Shown here one piece after another: positions 25,799 to 34,110 of a DNA stretch of 64,000 bases (positions are counted from its first letter, which is position 1; each line of letters starts with the position of its first letter). The position numbers were made by a program, and so were the translations under genes. The notes beneath the pieces are model-generated. The model was not told the DNA's origin. It searched no databases and saw only the letters and a program-made list of their open reading frames with translations. The stretch is from the NCBI RefSeq assembly GCF_019977735.1, contig NZ_AP025018.1, positions 1,798,001 to 1,862,000 on the forward strand. Reading direction: 5' to 3'. The DNA comes from Calothrix sp. PCC 7716. GTDB lineage: Bacteria; Cyanobacteriota; Cyanobacteriia; Cyanobacteriales; Nostocaceae.

Positions 25799-28111
25799 TT
25801 AACCAAGCATTATAGGAATCTGCTTAGGTTTCCAGCTATCTAAAGAAGCGCGAAGTGGAGCTAATTCGTTTAAATACTCATTTAAATTAACTTTCTGAGC
25901 TTCAAGACTAGCACGAATTTCCATTTTTTCAGATTCTCTTGTTTCCCGTTCTTTCAACAAAGTGTCAAACTCATCCTGAAACTTTTTAATATAATCATTA
26001 ATTTGACATTCAGCATTTCTAAAATCTGCTGAAACCTGTTTATCAATAACTCTCTCCAAAAGATGATGGTTTCTCTTAACCTGTTCATCAATCTTTTGTT
26101 TGATTAACTTTGTTGTTTCTCGCAAGTCAATTTCATAAACATCACCAGAACGATCTACTTCGACTTCATAACTTTGATTTGAACAGCAATGATTTCTAGT
26201 TTCTTTTCTCTTATAAGCTGCTTGCTGCTTTTGTATTTCTGTATCTATTCCGGCAAACTCAAATTCTGGAAATTGAATACCATTAATATTCATTCTCACC
26301 TGCAAAGAATGTCCAAGATAATCGGATAAATCGTTTGATATAACTTGAATATTTTCTTGAATATTATGTATTAATTGGTGTCTGATATTTGTACCATCTA
26401 TAATTAATTTATCTTGAGTATCAAGCCATAAATTTTGGATATGAGGAGCGCAAAATTGATTAATTATTTTTTTAATTTTTTCAGCTTCTTCTTTATCCTC
26501 AACTATTAATTTATAGGGGTTTAAACAATTATCGATAATCATATACTTAGGAGCAGATTTGGTTAGCGTATTTAATAAAGATTCACCAGCTTTAACACTT
26601 CCTCTAATAACTTTTCTTAAACCTTTTAAAGCAGGAAATAGTTCTAAGATTCCTTCACTTATTTCTATAATGGCGCCACCAAGAAAATTTGTTGGCGATG
26701 TAGTATTATTTAGTGGTTGAATCTTTTGTAATTCTTGAGACCGGGAAGACGCTATCTGCTCAATTTCATCTTGTATATTAGCTTTAGCAACTTGAGCAAA
26801 TATGTCAATACCTTGGCTAAATCCATTTAGTAGTATCTTTTTTTGCTGTTCTACGGATTCTTTTACATCTTGTACCTTACTTTTAGAATAATCAGCACGC
26901 TTTCTATAATCAGCTACTTTTTCCTTTAGGGTTTCAATTTCCATATCCCAAGCACTAATCTGTGTGTTTAAAGTATCCTCGATACCTTTAGTCGCTTTAT
27001 CAAGTTTTGCTAAGGCATCACTGAGAAGATTCCAACCTGAATTTTGTACTACTGTTTGAATTACAGATTGTTCGATTGTTGCTATTCCACTGTCCATCAA
27101 AGCTTTTGGTGCAATATCAGCCATTTTTGGCACACGTATATCACCGTCTTCATCTTCTTCAAAATATCTGGCTAGGAAAAACTTTTTAAAGTCCTTTTTA
27201 TGCTCATCAGTTGCTTGCTTACTATATATTAGTTTTGCTAACAACCCTTGCCATGCACTTGCTGAATAAATAACTGGTTCTGGTATGCCAAACCCAATCA
27301 AAGCTTGCCTTAAATCTACTATAACGTCTTCAATTGCTCTGTCTTTCTGTGCTTTTCTGTCAACCTTATTGAGGATAAAGTAAATTTTTCCGGTATTTTG
27401 CGCCAAAAATTCTTTTCGCTGCTCGATTAAATCTTGGAGTAGTTCGGAGTTTGTATTGTCCTTGAACGAAGAGTAATCCAAAATAAACAAAATGGCATTA
27501 CAAGTTCGCAAAGCTTCTAAAGCTGTTTGTTTGAGTGCTACTGTACTAAGACTAGGAGATTCCCACTCGTTAGGGCCAGGAGTATCTACCAAAGTAAAAC
27601 CGTTTAAAGATGTCAGTTTGCTAATTGCCTCAATCGGATGCTGTATTTCAAAGCGTGTAACATTATCTTTATTTGCTGTACGTCGAATCTCACGTGTGCG
27701 TTCTAATAATGTGTGGCGAAGCTCTTCCGCATTTTCTACAGGAATCTCAAATGGTTTCCTTTGTCCCTGTCGATACTCTAACAGTTTTGGTGTAGCTTCA
27801 GCACTAATTGGTCGTATATCAGTACGGCAAACTGTACATGCTTCTGACTCACTAGCTAAAATATCGGCGCCAATAATAGCATTTAGGAAAGTGCTTTTAC
27901 CAGCTTTCATCGCAGCAATGACGGCAACTTGGTATTTTTGCTCTTTTAAAGCGGTCAGCGCTTTGTTAATGTCATCCTCTACACTTTGTAAACTTTTTGT
28001 ATCATCTTCCTGATTAAGACGACTTTGACGAATTTCAGAGAGATACTGTAAAAGTCGCGTACCAATACTATGTATATTTTCGTGCGTTAATTGAAACTGT
28101 TCAGAAGACAT
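25799..28111 (-). CDS. Bacterial dynamin-like GTPase
   Basis: A 770-residue protein from the ATG at 28111, which has AAGGTGAG eight bases upstream; the GTG at 28123 would add four residues but uses that same site. The GTPase domain holds G1 AAMKAGKSTFLNAIIG (about residues 60-75), G3 LVDTPGPNEW and G4 NKVD. Long helical stretches (about 370-450 and 660-760) would form the dynamin stalk. An amphipathic region near 490-520 (GGAIIEISEGILELFPALKG) could touch membrane. Such proteins remodel or protect membranes, and some act against phage. No dynamin partner gene is adjacent. Confidence 0.88.
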   Translation of the reverse strand: MSSEQFQLTHENIHSIGTRLLQYLSEIRQSRLNQEDDTKSLQSVEDDINKALTALKEQKYQVAVIAAMKAGKSTFLNAIIGADILASESEACTVCRTDIRPISAEATPKLLEYRQGQRKPFEIPVENAEELRHTLLERTREIRRTANKDNVTRFEIQHPIEAISKLTSLNGFTLVDTPGPNEWESPSLSTVALKQTALEALRTCNAILFILDYSSFKDNTNSELLQDLIEQRKEFLAQNTGKIYFILNKVDRKAQKDRAIEDVIVDLRQALIGFGIPEPVIYSASAWQGLLAKLIYSKQATDEHKKDFKKFFLARYFEEDEDGDIRVPKMADIAPKALMDSGIATIEQSVIQTVVQNSGWNLLSDALAKLDKATKGIEDTLNTQISAWDMEIETLKEKVADYRKRADYSKSKVQDVKESVEQQKKILLNGFSQGIDIFAQVAKANIQDEIEQIASSRSQELQKIQPLNNTTSPTNFLGGAIIEISEGILELFPALKGLRKVIRGSVKAGESLLNTLTKSAPKYMIIDNCLNPYKLIVEDKEEAEKIKKIINQFCAPHIQNLWLDTQDKLIIDGTNIRHQLIHNIQENIQVISNDLSDYLGHSLQVRMNINGIQFPEFEFAGIDTEIQKQQAAYKRKETRNHCCSNQSYEVEVDRSGDVYEIDLRETTKLIKQKIDEQVKRNHHLLERVIDKQVSADFRNAECQINDYIKKFQDEFDTLLKERETRESEKMEIRASLEAQKVNLNEYLNELAPLRASLDSWKPKQIPIMLG

Positions 28112-28350
28112 AACAGCGCTCACCTTTGAAGCAAAAGCTAGTTAAAACACGTACAGTTTAAATTAACAAGTCAAATAATGCCTTCAGTAATTTCACTGGG
28201 GTAGAGATATGCGGGTGCTATTTCTACCTCAAAAGTCTTAATTTGAGGCGCCACTGTAGCTACTGGTGGTTCAAAATGTAATGACAAACGCATGAGCGCG
28301 GACACGTATAATATCAGCACGTCCAGCTACTCGTACAGAAAGAAAATTAT

Positions 28351-28647
28351 ATGAAGAATCCTGAAGAAGAGCTTAAGTTAAATTTACGTCATCGTCCGAC
28401 TGAGACGGTTTCTATTAAAATACCAACTGATACATTAGAATCGCTTCAAAAAATAGCTGCTATTAGAGATATGTCTGTAGAAGCTTTACTTAAGTTTTAT
28501 ATTGGTCAATGTTTAAGGCAGGACTTAGCGAAGCAATTTTCTGGGCGCCTTATGGAATCTACAGCACAAGTTTTGGCGAGACATATACAATCTGAAGAGG
28601 AGGTTACAAGAATTATTCAAGAAATTCAAGCGGAAACATCGCTGTAA
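28351..28647 (+). CDS. Small ribbon-helix-helix-like protein
   Basis: A 98-residue protein. The segment TVSIKIPTDTLESLQKIAAI followed by RDMSVEALLKFYIGQ reads as a beta-strand plus two helices, as in CopG/Arc-type DNA-binding domains. The C-terminal half is a charged helix. This fold suggests a transcription factor or antitoxin. Its 3' end overlaps the convergent ATPase gene by 22 bases. No toxin gene is directly downstream on its strand. The assignment is from pattern only. Confidence 0.6.
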   Translation: MKNPEEELKLNLRHRPTETVSIKIPTDTLESLQKIAAIRDMSVEALLKFYIGQCLRQDLAKQFSGRLMESTAQVLARHIQSEEEVTRIIQEIQAETSL

Positions 28648-29972
28648 TTATTATTTTTATACTCCTTTAATTCTACGGTTAAGTCCCATCTGTCATGAAT
28701 TAAATCAGGGGAGTGGGTTGCTAATAACACGTCAAGTTCTGAGACTTTGGTAATTTTTTGTAAGTCTCTTAAAAATTGCACTTGCCACTCTACATGCAGC
28801 GATAGCTCTGGTTCATCTATAAGGATTAATGCATTAGGTTTTGCTTTGAATAATAATTCGTAGAGCATAATTAACTCGTGCTGCTCACCTGATGATAAAT
28901 TGTCTGGAGATAGTGAGCTACCATTACGATTAAATATAAAACCTTTTTCTTTGTTGATGTTTAATTGTTTATAGGAAAATCTTTGATTGATAATTCCTTT
29001 GAATATATTTATTCGTTCTGCAAGGTCTTCAAATAAACTGAGCTTTTTGTCTACGTCATCTATATATATAGATAAAACTTGCTTCGTACTATCGTCTATT
29101 TGCTCTTGAACTTCAAAGTCTGGGTAATTATCTTTTTCTAGTAATCCTATACTAATTAAGTAAGAGCGCTTTTCCTCTAGTGTACTTAGTTTTTGTCGTA
29201 GTTCTTCAAAAGTTAATGACTTAGCATTTGTTTGCTGAACTAACCGAATAGGAAAAGTTTTATCTAGGGATTGCGATAATGAACCATACTCTGCTAGTTT
29301 AGCTTTAATTAAACCTGAAAGTTCATTTGCATATGCAGCAACTGACAGCATCATAGGTGGTTGCTGTTCTAATTTTGGATTTATGTTATGGGTCGATAAA
29401 TTAAGAAGTCTTTGAGATTCAATAAAACGAATATTAATCGAGTCTTTTAACTCTTGAAGCCAATCTGGTTTTTTTATATAATTTGAGGTTATAGGTAGCA
29501 AGTTACCAAAGTTTTCAAAAACATCTTCTAAAGTCAAAATCTCGTTAGTATCAAGGTTAACCCATGCTCTAAGGGATATCCTTTCTAATTGAGGAAGAGT
29601 TTCTATAATGGATAAAGAAAAATCTAATGTATTAAGATCTAATACCTTTGTTTCAAACTGTTTTTCTTCGCTCCAATTTTGCTTTTTATAATTTAGTACG
29701 AAGTTTTTGTTAATTTTTATATTATCTACTTGATTTATTTGATTTACTCGTACATAACTACAATCATCAAATTTTATTTTTAACTCATCAAAATAAATTT
29801 TAGAGAGTTCATAAAAATTTAGAGTAAATAAGCTATTAATTATCCGAAGCAAAGCGGTTTTGCCAACGCCATTTTTACCATGAATGATGGTGATACGCTC
29901 ATCTAGTTTCATGGTGACAGTATGATTGAATATACCAAACAAGTTACGCGCGCAAATTTCTGTAATTCTCAT
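28626..29972 (-). CDS. ABC-type AAA ATPase (RecF/SMC-like, AAA_21 style)
   Basis: A 448-residue protein with a full ABC-type ATPase core. Walker A is IIHGKNGVGKTALLRII (about residues 29-45), the signature motif LSSGEQHELIMLYELL, Walker B ALILIDEPELSLHVEWQ, and the H-loop ATHSPDLIHD. The middle (about 150-330) is helical and could form the arms of an SMC-like protein. No TOPRIM or nuclease domain is present, unlike OLD-family proteins. Stand-alone ATPases of this type occur in phage defence and DNA repair, and a partner nuclease is not obvious next to it. It overlaps the 3' end of the convergent RHH-like gene. Confidence 0.85.
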   Translation of the reverse strand: MRITEICARNLFGIFNHTVTMKLDERITIIHGKNGVGKTALLRIINSLFTLNFYELSKIYFDELKIKFDDCSYVRVNQINQVDNIKINKNFVLNYKKQNWSEEKQFETKVLDLNTLDFSLSIIETLPQLERISLRAWVNLDTNEILTLEDVFENFGNLLPITSNYIKKPDWLQELKDSINIRFIESQRLLNLSTHNINPKLEQQPPMMLSVAAYANELSGLIKAKLAEYGSLSQSLDKTFPIRLVQQTNAKSLTFEELRQKLSTLEEKRSYLISIGLLEKDNYPDFEVQEQIDDSTKQVLSIYIDDVDKKLSLFEDLAERINIFKGIINQRFSYKQLNINKEKGFIFNRNGSSLSPDNLSSGEQHELIMLYELLFKAKPNALILIDEPELSLHVEWQVQFLRDLQKITKVSELDVLLATHSPDLIHDRWDLTVELKEYKNNNYSDVSA

Positions 29973-30084
29973 ACTTAGATATTAATATTTATGGGTACAA
30001 TATTTAAAGAATGGTGCGTGACGCTACGAGTATGACGTAAAAGTACACGATTTGTTATGGCGCCACACACCCTACGTTTTAATT

Positions 30085-31290
30085 TTACTTGCGAGCAAAG
30101 TTAGATGGGTCTTGATCTCGTCGATGGTTAGTGGGGATGGGAGCTGGCTGACCATTACCTACAAGGGAGGCAGTTTTTTCTAGGGATTCCCTCAATCTCT
30201 TGGCTGCGTAGATGGACATGTCGCGCGGTACATTAATGCGGTCGCGTAAATATCGCAGAGCGACATCAGAACCCGATGGTGGTACACAGTCAGAGCCTGT
30301 CATCATGTGTGTTAAAGCACAACGGAGGGCTTGATCGAACAATTGATTATCGGCGGGGTTAACTCGAATAATATTAATGCGGTGTTCAATAGTTCTTTTA
30401 AGAGCTTCCATACGGGAGTTTTCAGGTTCTGGATAAGTTACATCTGGTAGCCCAAACCAGGGGCCGTTATCCACGCGCGCTTTATTGAGAAGCATCTGGG
30501 GTTCGCCGTTTTCCCAACAACCCCCCATTTGGGGTGGCAAATCATGTACGTGGGTGTGAAAGTCGCTCTGGGTACCGCAGTAGGTAGGTCGGCTTTCCAT
30601 TGCCGCAAACCATGCGTTGAATCGAGGATTTTCTTCTCGCAGGGAATAACCTTTGTAGTAATAAAGACTCGCATTCATCCGTTCGACATAGGGTGTAAAG
30701 ATAACATCAACTGTGCCAAAGTCCGATAGAAAGTAAGGCCCTGGAGTACGACCCAAAGCATCCTCGACTTTAGCCACCACTTCTATAAATTGTTCTCGGT
30801 TGCGTTGTTCTTGTTGAGAAGAAATTGCTCTTGTACATAGCCAACCGCACCAAGCTCTAAATAAAAGTCGTTCTAATTGACGTAGAGGAAGCACCGTGCG
30901 GTCTTCCATTCCTTGGTTCAATGCTCCAAAAACCTTTTCTAAAGCAAGCAATATGTCATCGCTTTCCTTAATAATGCGTCCATCTAACTCAATTGCGGGT
31001 AGCATTCCTGATGGTACCTTACGTTTGTACCAACTTTCTTTCTCCCCATAGCAAAACATTGTTACTTTTTCGATGCGGTAAGGAACTTGTTTTTCTTCTA
31101 ACCATAGCCAAACTTTTTGACAGTAAGGACACCAAGCGTGCTTATCACGGTACAACGTTACCCGCACATCAGATTCGGAGTGTCCAAACAAGCGTAACGT
31201 AGCTTTTGAGTTGGTGGGACCATTAACGGTATCTATTTGATAGTTCGTGAGGGTTTCTAATTCTTGCCAGCTTAGAGGTGCGGTAGTCAT
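30085..31290 (-). CDS. Glutathione S-transferase family protein
   Basis: A 401-residue protein. A thioredoxin-fold GST N-terminal domain begins near residue 38 ([20 protein letters not shown]), with a CPYC pair that in this family can bind glutathione or act redox-like, and the cis-Pro region [11 protein letters not shown] follows. Residues about 140-260 form the helical GST C-terminal domain. A further 140 residues at the C-terminus are unusual for a classical GST and are typical of the longer cyanobacterial type. The likely role is glutathione-dependent redox or detoxification chemistry, with unknown substrate. It lies 46 bp upstream of the mnmE stop side, on the same strand. Confidence 0.85.
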   Translation of the reverse strand: MTTAPLSWQELETLTNYQIDTVNGPTNSKATLRLFGHSESDVRVTLYRDKHAWCPYCQKVWLWLEEKQVPYRIEKVTMFCYGEKESWYKRKVPSGMLPAIELDGRIIKESDDILLALEKVFGALNQGMEDRTVLPLRQLERLLFRAWCGWLCTRAISSQQEQRNREQFIEVVAKVEDALGRTPGPYFLSDFGTVDVIFTPYVERMNASLYYYKGYSLREENPRFNAWFAAMESRPTYCGTQSDFHTHVHDLPPQMGGCWENGEPQMLLNKARVDNGPWFGLPDVTYPEPENSRMEALKRTIEHRINIIRVNPADNQLFDQALRCALTHMMTGSDCVPPSGSDVALRYLRDRINVPRDMSIYAAKRLRESLEKTASLVGNGQPAPIPTNHRRDQDPSNFARK

Positions 31291-31336
31291 AAGGTGAGCT
31301 TCTGCTAAACAATCAATTAAGAATTAAGATACACTT

Positions 31337-32719
31337 TTACTTACCAATACAAAACCGACTAAATATTTTATCTAATACAGATTCCGTAACCTCTTCTCCT
31401 GTAATTTCACCTAGGGCATAAATGGCGCCACGTAAGTCAATACTCCAAAAGTCAAGAGGTAAGTCTTGTTCGATAGTTAATAATACTTGTTCTAAACATG
31501 AAGAAGCTTGTGTCAGTGCGGCGCCTTGACGTTGGTTAATGGCAAAATCTAATTCAGCAGCAGTAATTTTACCAGATTGGATTTTTTCTAAAATTGCTGT
31601 TTCTAAAGCGTCTATTCCTTGGTTTTTGGCTGCTGCTGTTTTGACAACATTATTTATTTCCCCAGGATGTAGAGACGCGATATATCGCGTCTCTACAATA
31701 TCGATTTTATTAATAACCAAAATTAACGGGCGCCCTTTGACGTTAATATATATTTCTTCATCGTCAGGTGTCCAACCAGTTGAAGCATCGATAGTTAATA
31801 ATACTAAATCTGCTGACTCGGCAGCTTTGCGCGAACGTTCTACACCAATCTTCTCTACAGTGTCTTCTGTCTCTCTTATTCCCGCAGTATCTAATACCTG
31901 TACAGGTATACCACCTACAACTAATTGCGACTCTACAACATCGCGCGTCGTGCCAGGTAAATCTGTAACAATTGCCCTATCGCTACGACTCCACGCATTT
32001 AGTAAACTAGATTTTCCGACATTTGGGCGCCCAACAATAGCAACTTTTAACCCCGTTCGCAGCAATTCTCCTTTTTCTGCGGTGGCAAGAATACGATTTA
32101 TTTCTAAGCTAATTTTTTGAAGTTCCGCAGTGATAAACTCATAATCTAATGGTGGTAAATCATCTTCAAAGTCGATACGTGCTTCAATTTCCGCTAAAAC
32201 ATCCAAACAATCTGCACGCAATTTTTTAATTGGTTGAGCAAGTTTCCCTGTAATACCAGCCAGTGCAGTTTGTGCAGCTTGTGGAGATTTGGCGCCAACT
32301 AAGTCAGCGATACCTTCAGCTTGCGTTAAGTCTAGGCGCCCATTTAAAAATGCGCGTAGTGTAAACTCTCCTGGTTGTGCAAGACGGGCGCCTGCTTCTA
32401 AACACAACTGTAACACTTGCTGCACTGCCATAATTCCCCCATGACAGTGAAACTCCACCACATCCTCGCGCGTATATGAGCGGGGTGCTTTCATTATTAA
32501 TAACAGTGCTTCGTCTACTAGTTCTTGGGTTTGAGGATGACGAATGTAACCATATAAAATGCGGTGACTTTCCCAAACTTGTTTACCTGGTGCATGAAAG
32601 AGCTTTTTGGCAATGTCTATAGCTTCAGAACCAGACGCGCGTACTATCCCGACGCTACCTTGTTGTGGGACAATAGCGGTAGCGATGGCAGCGATGGTTC
32701 CAGTAGTGGCGAAAGGCAT
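31337..32719 (-). CDS. mnmE: tRNA modification GTPase MnmE
   Basis: MnmE with MnmG installs the carboxymethylaminomethyl group on U34 of certain tRNAs. The 460 residues show an N-terminal tetrahydrofolate-binding domain ([15 protein letters not shown]), the embedded G domain with [22 protein letters not shown] and NKIDIV, and the invariant C-terminus FCIGK. The length is normal. The codons for [10 protein letters not shown] in the G domain coincide with a perfect 30-bp palindrome of the dispersed TGTAGAGACG family (31668-31697); the frame is kept. The ATG at 32719 fits homologues. Confidence 0.96.
   Translation of the reverse strand: MPFATTGTIAAIATAIVPQQGSVGIVRASGSEAIDIAKKLFHAPGKQVWESHRILYGYIRHPQTQELVDEALLLIMKAPRSYTREDVVEFHCHGGIMAVQQVLQLCLEAGARLAQPGEFTLRAFLNGRLDLTQAEGIADLVGAKSPQAAQTALAGITGKLAQPIKKLRADCLDVLAEIEARIDFEDDLPPLDYEFITAELQKISLEINRILATAEKGELLRTGLKVAIVGRPNVGKSSLLNAWSRSDRAIVTDLPGTTRDVVESQLVVGGIPVQVLDTAGIRETEDTVEKIGVERSRKAAESADLVLLTIDASTGWTPDDEEIYINVKGRPLILVINKIDIVETRYIASLHPGEINNVVKTAAAKNQGIDALETAILEKIQSGKITAAELDFAINQRQGAALTQASSCLEQVLLTIEQDLPLDFWSIDLRGAIYALGEITGEEVTESVLDKIFSRFCIGK
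31668..31697. repeat. Perfect 30-bp palindrome inside mnmE
   Basis: TGTAGAGACGCGATA is followed directly by its exact reverse complement with no loop. It is read through as ten codons between the NKID motif and the end of the MnmE G domain. The same outer sequence (TGTAGAGACG) marks intergenic palindromes at 17720-17773 and 42136-42165. Confidence 0.92.
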
Positions 32720-32778
32720 AGCGTTTAGATAACCAGGATGGGATATTTATATTTTGCAATATTTATTTTAGGGCGGGA

Positions 32779-32961
32779 ACATCTGAAATAGTCAAACATT
32801 TTATCGGTGGATTGGTAAGTGTTGATTTGTTTGCCACAAATTCTGCGGGAAGGATTTATGAAGTAGTAGACGGTCAGCAACGTTTAGCTACTTTTATAAT
32901 TACGATCGCTTTAATTGTTCTAGCAATTGATAACCTGTTGTTATCCACGTCGCAGCAATAA
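32779..32961 (+). pseudogene. DUF262 (GmrS-like) fragment
   Basis: A 60-codon open stretch reads SEIVKHFIGGLVSV then AGRIYEVVDGQQRLATF. The block YEVVDGQQRLAT is the DUF262 nucleotide-binding signature (ParB/Srx-like fold, found in GmrSD-type anti-phage enzymes, usual form DGQQRLTT). Complete DUF262 proteins are several hundred residues, and only the part around this motif survives. No start codon fits, and it ends at TAA 32959-32961. It belongs to a row of broken defence-type genes. Confidence 0.75.
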
Positions 32962-32995
32962 AATTTATATATTTTTAGAAAGCAACTTTAGAGTT

Positions 32996-33082
32996 TTATT
33001 TCCCTATTAGTTTTTCAGCAAAGCGAGCAAAAGTAGGGCACCGATTAAGTTTAGTTAAATCTTCTAGGTTTTCAACAATCAT
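32996..33082 (-). pseudogene. Possible C-terminal remnant of a partner of the ATPase fragment
   Basis: A 28-residue reading from the ATG at 33082 to TAA at 32996 (VENLEDLTKLNRCPTFARF) directly follows and overlaps the ATPase fragment in another frame. The pattern with RCPTFARF resembles the end of DUF4276-type proteins, which often follow AAA ATPase genes. The match is short, so this is tentative. Confidence 0.35.
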
Positions 33083-33338
33083 TTTCGGTTAACTGGAGAT
33101 ACACATTACGCTCGAATTCCGAAGTAACGCTAGCTTGTAAATCACGAGCATAAGGAAGTATATATTGTAGAGTTTCTACAATCCCATTAAATACATTATT
33201 ATCAAGTTTATATATACTTAAAAGGTATTCAGCTAAATCAGAACCATCACTTGCTAAGAGGATGTTTGAAAAGTCGGCAGTTGAGTAAAAAAAGCTCTCA
33301 GGGCGTAAGCTGTTAATAAGTAAAGACAACAGCACCAC
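33072..33338 (-). pseudogene. AAA ATPase internal fragment
   Basis: The 88-residue reading contains LRPESFFYSTADFSNILLAS and DGSDLAEYLLSIYK. This is the segment between Walker A and the signature region in many RecF/AAA_21-type ATPases, where the pattern is dGsnLa..L. Both the Walker A and Walker B parts are missing, so it is a truncated gene. The GTG at 33338 is not a natural start. It abuts the chimeric transposase/DUF3883 fragment, which runs the other way. Confidence 0.6.
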
Positions 33339-33352
33339 TCTCGTGACTAACT

Positions 33353-33703
33353 ATGACTAAATCATACTCCACTAACCTTACTCAGGAACAATGGGAGCTT
33401 ATAGAACCTTTAATTCCACCAAAGACAGAAATGGCGCCAGTGCGACGAATTGAAGTAAAAGGGCAAGCGCAATTGCATCAACAAGTTTCCCTGACGGTAA
33501 ATGAGTGGCGTAAAGCACAGCAATTAGGAGACTCTTACTGGCTATATGTAGTTTGGGGATGTAAGACTGATAATCCGCAGTTGTTAATGATACAAAATCC
33601 TGCGAAAGCATTAGTAGGCGCCGCAAAAGAAATCAAGCAAGTAACACGGTATATTGTTGGCGCCGAAGCATTGCAGCAAAATGCTATAAATGATAAGCAA
33701 TAA
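33353..33703 (+). pseudogene. Chimera: IS5-family transposase start fused to DUF3883 tail
   Basis: Residues 1-24 (MTKSYSTNLTQEQWELIEPL) are the start of an IS5-family transposase. Residues about 28-105 (VRRIEVKGQA ... VSLTVNEWRKAQQLGDSYWL, then YVVWGCKT and MIQNPAKALV) are the C-terminal half of a DUF3883 domain, a nuclease-like domain at the end of defence helicases and related proteins. The fusion point is near residue 26, next to a GGCGCC site. Neither parent is complete. The frame is open for 116 codons with an ATG, so the hybrid might still be translated. Confidence 0.75.
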
Positions 33704-33757
33704 CTATACTGCAAACGGCTAAAATATACACTTGCGTCATGCCCAACTAAAAGCAAT

Positions 33758-33859
33758 GTCATGAGTCGCGAACGTTAACGCAGTTTTCCCGTTATCCGGA
33801 GGATATCCCGAAGGGTAGGGTAGCATCTTTAAGATTTTCACGTCATGAGTCGCGAACGT
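33758..33859. repeat. Dispersed repeat copy 2 between 18-bp direct repeats
   Basis: GTCATGAGTCGCGAACGT occurs at 33758-33775 and again at 33842-33859. Between them lies the second copy of the 54-bp repeat (33774-33828). The direct repeats may mark an insertion or a two-unit array of the same family as the 25.0-25.3 kb array. Confidence 0.8.
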
Positions 33860-33964
33860 AAACTTAGTCTGGTATCATGTGTTTCTTAGCTGAGATGGGC
33901 AAACATCATGTTCTGGGTCCCACCATAACAGAGTCATAACACCTTGATCTAAAATTCCCCAAAC

Positions 33965-34110
33965 CGCTTCAAAAAACCTAGGAAAATCTGGAACTCCTAA
34001 ATCCACGCACAATCGCGGTTCATTGTACGATTTCCTCCACCCATCTCAGGATGGCACTCTAACCGTCCTAACGAGGACTTGCAAACGTCTGTTCATTCGG
34101 GTAATTTAAT
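33965..34110 (-). ncRNA. Candidate omega (re)RNA at the right end of the TnpB element
   Basis: On the TnpB strand the 3' end of the gene and the next 100 bases contain TCCT-CGTT-AGGA, CCATC-CTGA-GATGG and ACAAT-GAACCGCG-ATTGT hairpins and then an enclosing AACCGC/GCGGTT stem that ends at the element border. This is the place and the kind of structure of TnpB guide RNAs. The guide would be the flanking host sequence beginning TGGGGAATTTTAG. The 5' limit is a guess. Confidence 0.45.
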
